Of a DNA stretch of 38,221 nucleotides, positions 30,850 to 38,221 are shown one piece after another. Origin of the DNA: Pholiota molesta (taxonomy: Eukaryota; Basidiomycota; Agaricomycetes; Agaricales; Strophariaceae); contig JACGCK010000332.1 in NCBI GenBank assembly GCA_014925825.1, positions 1 through 38,221 on the forward strand, read 5' to 3'. Under the pieces are notes generated by a model, which saw nothing but the letters and a program-made list of their open reading frames with translations, was not told the origin of the DNA and ran no database searches. Made by a program: the position numbers and the translations under genes. The stretch's first letter is position 1. The number at the start of each line of letters is the position of its first letter.

Positions 30850-33070
30850 ATGTCTGACAGCGAGCCAAAGAGGTGGGAGCTCGGCCCAGAGTCAGAATAC
30901 AGGTTCGAGCTCGATCCCGGTACATCGCTCGCGATCAAGGTTTGTCTTTCTTTCCTTGCTTTCATCCTTTCCGCATCCACAAGTTGTTCATTTCGCAACC
31001 CTAAACCTGTGTCATTTGAAGGAATTGTGCGATGCGTAACCTAACCTAAAACTCACACTCCTCCGCGCATTTCTCCTTATACAGCTCGTACAAGGCCAAG
31101 CTGAGATATTCGGGTTCGAACTCGCAGAAGGCAAGGCATACCTCTTCGGCTTCGAGTGCAAGGCGGCGCTCTTTACGTGGAGAGGATGTGTGATTGAGAT
31201 GAGTAACATTCCTTCCTTGTCCCCCCGTATCCATCTCGGGATCTTGCAGTCGGGTTCTCTTCGCCCATTCTCCCTAGCCGCCACATGTATTGGTTTTGGT
31301 TGCTACAACAATCTATGGGTTATGAAGGGTCTATTCATGTGAAAGACTCCATTTGGGAGTAAGGCGCCAAAGAAATGTGTGGGAGGTTTGGGCTCAGGGA
31401 ATTGTCTTGTACTTTCCAAGAGTGAACGGAAACGGATGGGCGAGTACTAGTATCGACACCGCGTACTTAACCACCCCACTATACGTTACAGGTGACCCCT
31501 CGACCGACTACGTCTCGGACGAGACGCCCATGCGCATCTACGCCAACCTCCACCTCGCCCTCGAGCAGATGCGCGTCCGCGCCCTGCGCGCCATCCGCGG
31601 CTCGCCCGTGCCCGCGCACGAGCGCCCTGCGCCCGCCGACCCCCCGCGCGTGCTCGTCCTCGGCCCGGAACACGCCGGAAAGACGACGCTCTGCAAGCTC
31701 CTCGCGAACTACGCCGTGCGCGCGGGGCAGGGCTGGGAGCCGTTCCTCGTGAACGTGGACCCGAGCGAGGGCGGGTGGGCCGCGCCGGGCGCGCTCGCCA
31801 TCGCGCCTGTGCACGGCCCGATACCGACGGCGTCGCCTGCGAACCCGCTGGGCACGGCGTCGACGACTGCGCCTGTGTCGCTGGCGTCGAATGCGCTTGT
31901 GCCGTTGGTGTACTGGTACGGCCATCCGGAGACGAAGCGGAATCCGCTGCTGATGGATAGGACGATACGGAATCTCGGGGAGAATGTGATGGATCGGTTC
32001 GAGCAGGACACTAAAGGTACGTTGTTATTCTTGGTAAAGGCGATGTGAGCGGAAAGTTGTTTCTATTTCTCAAATTAACCATTCGTCACTGTAGGGCGCG
32101 CTTCTGGACTGATTGTAGATACACCTGCGTCGTTCGCGTCTGGCCCATCTTCAAATACGCATCGCCAAAGATTGATCAAAGCATGCATAGATGCCTTCCG
32201 GAGTGAGTGAATGCGTATTGTTCTGTGTTATAACTTTTTTGAAAGATTAACTGACTCATCAATTGATAGTAAATATGATTTTAGTCGTCGGACACGACAA
32301 GTTGAGCGTGGAAATGCAAAGGACGTATGGGTCCTTGTTGTCTGTAGTGAAGATCCCTAAGTCGGGTGGTGTATGTCCCTCACCTATCTACCATCCATAC
32401 GGCGATCCGTCATGATTGTTCTCCATTTTTTTTCTAGGTAGTCGAAGTGGACCAGGCCTACCGCGAGCGCGTGCACAATTATCAGCTTCACGCATACATG
32501 TACGGACAGGTCATCCGCCCGCCGCCGGGGATCACGAACGCGTCTTTCGGGGGCGAGAACCTCGCGGACCTCGTCCTCTCCCCGTCCTCGACCGTCATCA
32601 ATTTTACTGATTTGCAGATCTACCGCATAGGCTCAGGTGCGCTGCGTTTCGATGAACCCTTCCATAATTTCGTTCACTCATCATTCGATACGATATTTAG
32701 ACGCCATGGCTCCATCAGATGCGTTGCCCGTCGGCGCCGTGCGCACCGTATCGGAGATGCAGCCTGTGCTTGTCGACCCGGCCTCGCCCGGCTCTGGGCT
32801 GCTCAATGCGGTCCTGGCGCTCCTTGCACCATTCAACCCAGATGAGAATGAGCGGTACGACGAGGAGATCCTTGACCTGCCTGTCGTTGGGTTCTTGATT
32901 GTGTGCGTATTCGTCCATTGCTTGTCCCGTTTGGCTTTTGATTTTTGATTCGGAATCGCAGGACGAACATTGATATTCCGAAGCGCAAGATGACGATCCT
33001 CGCGCCGAACCGTGGTAGTTTTATTGGCAAGACAGCGGTGGTGGGATCATTTGAGTGGCAGGATCAGTGA
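30850..33070 (+). CDS. CLP1: CLP1, mRNA cleavage and polyadenylation factor IA subunit
   Basis: Eight exons (30850-30939, 31085-31202, 31492-32016, 32095-32202, 32270-32370, 32438-32636, 32701-32902, 32962-33070) join in frame to 483 aa. The N-terminal beta domain reads WELGPESEYRFELDPGTSLA and AEIFGFELAEGKAYLFGFE. Then YVSDETPMRIYANLHLALEQ and the Walker A loop VLVLGPEHAGKTTLCKLLAN, NVDPSEGGW, GLIVDTPAS (Walker B-like), NMILVVGHDKLSVEMQR and a C-terminal domain ending VVGSFEWQDQ. CLP1 binds ATP and Pcf11 in pre-mRNA 3'-end processing in the nucleus; animal orthologues also act as RNA 5'-kinases, while yeast CLP1 is inactive. The exon 3 region is very GC-rich. Intron 2 (31203-31491, 289 nt) is several times longer than the others. 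The gene sits inside the duplicated accessory block. Confidence 0.95.
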
Positions 33071-33378
33071 GATGCTCTAGGACTCGGAAGAAAAAACTGT
33101 ATATTGTACTGTCTCCAAAGATAAATCAATGACAGCCTGGATGCCCGCACATGTCCCTGCAACCCAACTGCAACCCAACAAGCTGAAGGTGTATTTGAGT
33201 CTTGCCTCCTGATTCCTCTTCATAAATACGATATTTTCAAAAATTTCTTCATATTAGGGTAGGTATCTAGCTAAGGCCATATTTACAGAGAACGAAGGCG
33301 AAAAGGGCCGCCCCTTACGCGCCCCTGAGGGAGGCTATGGGTAAATTAATGGTGCACGATTTGAGAAATAAATCTACT
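33071..33378. other. Convergent spacer between CLP1 and F-box C
   Basis: The 308 bp hold both 3' ends. No gene was seen. Confidence 0.5.
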
Positions 33379-36068
33379 TTACATCTTGACGGCGAATGGG
33401 AATGCCTTCATCGGCGCATCCAATAACACATACACATGATCCTGTATATTCGTTGGCTCAAACACGCCGTGTCTGTTTGACAATAGGTATCAGTGATACA
33501 GTCATCCCAAAAAATATGGATTACATACTCTTCGCGAAGATGAGTTTCTGCGTCATTAGAACCAGTCCTTACAACAGCCTCGCAATGCCGACAGCGTTCA
33601 TACGACGGCAGCGTGTCCTTGCGAAGAATCTTGGCTTCTAGTTGTTTAACTTTTTCAAGATCTATCTCTCTCTCAACCAAACTCCAACCCTGTGCGGAAA
33701 TTTCGTCGATGTGCACCAAAATATCATGAAGAATCTATTTAGAAAGATATTCAGTATTTCTGAGGGCAAAAAACAATTGCGTAACTGACCGCCATGTTCC
33801 AACTCATAACATGCCACGAAGGCGACTTACCATCCGTGGGAACACAACGCATACACTTCAGTCGAACGTTGCGATCTTTCATGGTCGTAGCCGTGATGGT
33901 TTCAGGGTCCTCTCTGCAAGCTTGAATGATCGCTTTGGCCGACTTGGTAGATTCTTCGTCGACAGAAATGAATTCGCGCGCCTCATTCCATGTTGGACCC
34001 CACCACGATGTCATTTTGTTCCATACATACCCTGGAGTCACCGTCGGGATCCCATAAACCTCTTCCCTAGTCTCTTGATCGCTCGCATCTTCCTGCTCGG
34101 ATTCATCATCCGTGTCTGAGTCAGGGAGTTTTCTTTTTGCTGTTAAGCATTCATGCATTAAGATTCGAGGATACGAAATGGGATCGGTACACCAGTGGCA
34201 TTTGAAGAAGGTGGTCGCGAGTTCTAACGGCGTTGCGTCAAATTCTTTGCCTTCAGCGAGGGTCGTCGATTTTTCTGCTTCCGATAAAAGACCAAGCAGA
34301 TACTCATCCGCTTCAGCTCTCCAAGTTTGCGAAATTTTGGATATGTGATCTTCCAAATTCGATAATTTCGTCCGCATCCGATCCGACAAATCTTTCTGCA
34401 TCATCCGACGAGGTTCATCGTCATGTCGGACGATGTTTCGCATGATATTCAAAAAGGGTTCTGACTTCGCGATGAAAGTTAAAGGTGCGTGGATCCATGG
34501 TTTAGGTTGTCCCCGCAGGCTTGTTTTCACTAAAGTGTCGAGATAGTTCATTCGTTTTTCGAAAACACTGATCATACCCTTCTGCCTATCTTCCTGTCGT
34601 TGCCATTCTATAACGCCTATGACTTTGGCTTTGATTCTTTCCCATCCTAAAAAATATGTTCAATATGAGAACAAACAGGGCAATGGCGATCTTTGTTACC
34701 TTCATCGGTTAATGGGGTCGCGGTGTTCGCTCCAGGCAATTTGTGAATACGCCACGTCCATTGACCGAGGTTAGTGTACCCTGGATGTTCGATACATCGT
34801 CAAAATAACGTCGTGTAAAGGATACGGCAGCGATTACCTTCTTCTCGCAGTTTCTGTCGGATCCTGGTTGACCAAACTTGTTGAACATCGTAGAGAATCG
34901 AATTACGTGTAAACAAATGCTTACGATTCACAGCGTTTGGTACGAATATCTGCCAAATCGCGCTTCTTTTGCCGGATCTGTTTTCTGACCCATGCGCTAA
35001 GCATCCAATGGAACTAGAAGACGATTGAGCAAATATTTGAGCTTCAAGGTACGTACTTACCCTGGCATTTTCCAGTCTCTTGGCGATGCGTGGCGCCTTG
35101 TAGTGCTCTTTGGCCTGCTCGTTGGCACATTGCTGTAGCGCTCGAGCGTGTCGTTCATAATCCTGCTTGAGAATATAAGTTGCATGTTCTATATGGCTGT
35201 CAATGGCTTTCATTCCTTGAGAAACTTTCTTACATACTTAAAACACGACTTTTTAATGAAAAATCCCAGCAGAGCTGAGATACATCAGGATCAATTCCTG
35301 CAGCTGCCTTGGGAATAAGACTGTGGGTAATATTTAATTAGCACGCAGGTCGTGTGGGGCAATAACTAGTACACGCACTGTTTTGGGGCACATGTATTGC
35401 AAAGACGCGTCAGAGCGGCCCCGTGCATAATAGTTGCCTTTGGGCTAGCACAAACTAGAAAATGCCACAATACTCTCAGTACAGGGCATTCACAAGTTAG
35501 AAAAGAAAGCACAAACCAAACAGTGGTTGCCAAAGACGACGCTGGTATAATGTCGGATATTCACGTCAGATGGGCATGGTGGGGGAATTTGATTCGTGGT
35601 TCGTCGAAGGTTCCCATAAGCCTCAGAGAAGTTTAGAGGAGTGACGTGAAATTGAAGTCTGTGTAACTTATATCATACCTTTGTCCATAGGAAGGATGCA
35701 TAGTCAGCCAGAAGTATCGATCTCAACTCTTTTGATGTGTAAGAAAGATTGAGGAGGTCCAACGGTAGAAGGATTTTAAATATCTCTAGAAGAACATCAA
35801 GAGGTAGCTCGGTCAAGATCGTTTGCTGTTTTCTTTTGCCCCTGCTGTGTTCCTTGGCGCGTTTCGCGGCTGGTTTGGCCGCCGTGTCGATGACAGTCAT
35901 CTTCTGCCTTTTTCGAGGGCGTTTCGCGTCATTGCGCTGTGCGCTGGAGGGAGTTGGAGCTGCCACCGTGACCTCATGCTCAGCCGTGTAGGGTGGTGGT
36001 TGCTGTGAGTCCAATGCGGCTGTTGCTTGTGCTTTTGCAATCAAACGCGCTGATGCTCGAGGAGGCAT
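33379..36068 (-). CDS. F-box / multi-zinc-module protein, paralogue C (inverted copy, possible 1-nt deletion)
   Basis: The start MPPRASARLIAKAQATAALD at 36068 opens a 130-codon first exon (to 35679) with nuclear-signal-like KRPRKRQK and an F-box (LTELPLDVLLEIFKIL, LLNLSYTSKELRSI). Exon 2 is 35621-35517 and exon 3 begins at 35454. Later exons give HATYILKQDYERHARALQQC (coiled coil), WMLSAWVRKQIRQKKRDLAD, FFKCHWCTDPISYPRILMHE, CMRC..WHVMSWNMA and CRHCEAVVRTGSNDAETHL followed by REEHG (C-x2-C-x13-H-x4-H), ending DAPMKAFPFAVKM. Exon 3 starts CTAG^TTTGTGC where A and B have TTTTGT, so one base is missing and the first Cys module falls out of frame. A different donor (GTGCTT after CLVF) would restore frame with C-x3-C spacing. 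C resembles A more than B at both ends. Role as SCF adaptor is inferred. Confidence 0.77.
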
Positions 36069-36598
36069 TGTTGAGGAAAGAAAGGAGGACAAGATTTTAT
36101 GGCAGCTTTTTTGTAGGAAATCTTCCACTCTCATAGAAATGACGGGATGATGGAGGCTGCTAAATAAGAGTTTGCACCCCAGACTTCGAAGTTCCATGAT
36201 TTGGCAACAATGATGCCGTTACATACTTACTTAGTATGGTAAGTATCTATGTACCTCATATTTGAACTTGAAGTGAACTGTGAAATGGGCTCAAACTTAT
36301 GAATATTGACTAGTTAAACTCTGGCACAGGTCCTGCCGTGCTGGACAAGCTGCCTAGTTTTTATATTACATTTTCAAGCGTTTCAAGCTTCCGTCAAAAG
36401 CACAAGAAGGGTTGAGCATTGAAAAGTATGGATTTAACAAAAGTAACGACAAGGTAAGGACTCCGAAAATATTGAGGCGAAAAAAATACGAAGGTGAATA
36501 TAAGTCCGCGCAACACCCAACCATTGTATACAAGTATTCAGACCTCCGTAAGGTAGCATAACAGAGAAATGAACTCGAAGTTCAGATCCAAAGGTCGA
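36069..36598. other. Spacer between F-box C and hydrophobin
   Basis: About 530 AT-rich bp with the F-box C promoter and the hydrophobin 3' flank. No gene was supported. Confidence 0.5.
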
Positions 36599-37105
36599 TT
36601 AGAGGTTGATATTGACGGGAGTGCAGCCTAGGGCGACGACGCCATTCTGGAAGGTGGTAGCGCTCTAAGCAGTGGAAATAATACAGAAGAGGGAAAAGAC
36701 TCACGAAGCTGTTATCGGTGCAGCAGACAGTCTGTTGCGTGCAGTCAGCGGAACCAAGGATAGGGCTGCATTTCAATCCGATGAGACCGTCGCCCAGGTC
36801 GCGAACGCCGAGACCAGAAAGGAGGCCAAGGAGGCCGCCAGAACTGGAGCCGGTCACAGTAGCCTGGAGATAAAACATTAAGTCTCGACTAAAAAAATGC
36901 AAAAGGTGTATGCTGACGCTCTGGGTCGAATCGCAGCAATTGAGGGTACCGGAGTTGCAAACGTTACCATCGTTCCTCACAACCTAGAGAGAAAGACTTG
37001 CTCAGCAGTAATCACTTTGATATAAGACTCGACCACACTCACTAGAGGGTTGGCAACTACGAGAAGAGGGAGAGCAAGGGAAACAAAGGTCTTGAAAGCG
37101 TACAT
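36599..37105 (-). CDS. Class I hydrophobin
   Basis: Four exons (37105-37043, 36983-36918, 36863-36705, 36664-36599) give 117 aa. The N-terminus MYAFKTFVSLALPLLVVANP is a typical secretion signal. The eight cysteines are at 30, 37, 38, 75, 84, 90, 91 and 110, that is C-x6-CC-x36-C-x8-C-x5-CC-x18-C, within the class I range. The region between CC and the next C is Gly/Leu-rich (GGLLGLLSGLGVRDLGDGLI) as expected of the amphipathic loop. Hydrophobins are secreted and self-assemble at the cell wall/air interface on aerial hyphae and fruit bodies. A strong TATA box lies 84 bp upstream of the ATG, in line with the high expression these genes usually show. Confidence 0.96.
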
Positions 37106-37188
37106 ATCTGAGGTTGTTTGCTTGAAAAATGATGAATGAGTGAAGTAGACGAGATAGCTGTCTGAAGAATACTGCGACTTTGCGTCCC

Positions 37189-37196
37189 CTTTTATA
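37189..37196 (-). promoter_or_regulatory. TATA box of hydrophobin gene
   Basis: TATAAAAG on the minus strand lies about 84 bp before the hydrophobin ATG at 37105, a normal position for highly expressed fungal genes. Confidence 0.65.
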
Positions 37197-38221
37197 CCTG
37201 AAGGTGAGGGCGTATTAGGCTCAACGCTCCAAGTGCGAAGCATCGAAAAGGTGGACAAATACAAAGAACCGCCATCGAGCCACACGGCAATACATCCAGG
37301 CCAGTCTAGATAGAAATTCACATCGTCGACAGGACTTCTTCGAAAAATGAAGGACGGGCATCGCAAGCCTATCAGCGAAGTTCGGCAGAGACGGAGATGA
37401 TTTTTTCTTCAGCTGCTGCTGATGCTGTCCACGCTGTCCAAATACTGAAGTGATTATGAGTAGTCGGCCAGCGGATGCTACCTTGACGTGAAAGTGTGCC
37501 TATCTTGCCGTAGAGGGGCTTTGATCCCGACTTTGGCAGAGCTTGTCCCAGAGGTATTCAACAAAGTCCACAAAGTGGCAAAGGGGTAGACACATTGGCA
37601 GGTATGAGAAGGTGGCGTCTTTTGAGAATACCGAGCTGCTCGGAGACGCTCCACTAGAAGATACCGCACCTGTGATTATTGTGAGTGGTGGAGGGTCGTA
37701 TAGTTCGTTTTGAACGCGGATGTAAGCCTGTTATGCAGTAAAATGGACGAGAACCGTACGCGGTATTCAGTAGGTTCAGCATTCAGTGAAGTTGAGAACT
37801 TAGACGGTCCCGAATGCCATCTTGGGCAATAGGCTCTACAAATCAGGCAATGCCAGCGACTGCAAAAGGTTAATATGCTCGGGTCCTCCTATCACGAGAA
37901 GATGTCCGTTTAAAACCGTAGATTGGAAGCATGTCTGGCACGAGCATAATATTCGTCGAATAAGTTATATATGAATACACCAAAATTACACCACCTTTTT
38001 AGGGTCATAGCGCAAACATGGTGTCAAAGAAAGGCGTTAACCTTGACGGGTTTTCGTACTGCGGCAGAATTACCCTCGAGGAATTTATAACTGACACGAT
38101 ACTTTTTCTCGACATTCTTGCGTTCTGCGGCCTTGTTCGTCGTACTCGCCGATGGACAGTAATAAGACGTCAAAGAAATCGTAGGAGGCTGACACAACAT
38201 TGTTAGTCAAGTTTGTACTGC
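37197..38221. other. Right-end region without a recognisable gene
   Basis: About 1 kb upstream of the hydrophobin. Open frames at 37478-37669 (minus) and 38018-38206 (plus) are short, lack splice support and match nothing I know. Distal hydrophobin promoter elements may lie here. Confidence 0.5.

Noticed and set aside
31479..31925. 148-codon minus frame opposite CLP1
   Set aside because: Arg/Val-rich antisense shadow of the GC-rich CLP1 exon 3.
17621..36068. Retrotransposon or LTR flanks as cause of the F-box duplications
   Set aside because: I found no long terminal repeats, target-site duplications, reverse transcriptase or transposase frames in the block.
38018..38206. 62-codon plus frame at the right edge
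   Set aside because: Too short, no motif and no splice evidence; could be part of a gene beyond the window but unsupported.

Overview
The window looks like nuclear DNA of a filamentous basidiomycete, most likely an Agaricomycete. Genes are interrupted by many short GT-AG introns (about 50-70 nt) with conserved reading phase. There is a class I hydrophobin, an expanded F-box family, a FunK-like kinase fragment and a fungal YAT-type amino acid permease. No tRNA, rRNA, CRISPR array or intact transposon was recognised. Exon boundaries were worked out by hand from reading frame, splice consensus and remembered family conservation; no search was run.

Left part (1-4066): a kinase-like gene cut by the window edge (minus), about 1.6 kb without a recognisable gene, then a three-exon F-box/leucine-rich gene (plus).

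Central core block (4747-17124): mostly conserved housekeeping genes. These are a mitoribosomal mS38/Cox24 protein (plus), an uncharacterised basidiomycete protein with a possible catalytically dead retropepsin-like domain (minus), the SUMO E2 UBC9 (minus), snoRNP/U4 protein SNU13 (minus), a gamma-glutamylcyclotransferase-like protein (plus), proteasome subunit beta5/PRE2 (plus), an amino acid permease (minus) and a phosducin-like protein (minus). PRE2 and the permease converge with only about 100 bp between stops; SNU13 and the cyclotransferase diverge from a 278 bp spacer.

Right accessory block (17621-36068): three paralogues of a large F-box protein with several Cys/His modules (A and B on plus, C on minus) flank two tandem DAL5-like MFS transporters (minus), with the conserved RNA 3'-processing factor CLP1 (plus) embedded between transporter 2 and F-box C. 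Copy B reads intact over 11 exons (738 aa). Copy A carries an extra base in an A6 run and lacks an internal exon block. Copy C appears to lack one base at an exon start. The two transporters keep matching promoter blocks and TATA boxes, so the duplication included regulatory DNA.

Right end: a class I hydrophobin (minus) with a TATA box, then about 1 kb without a recognisable gene.

The most unusual items are the F-box/multi-zinc family arranged around transporter duplicates, and the retropepsin-like protein whose expected catalytic Asp is Lys. Neither is proven to be a new system.
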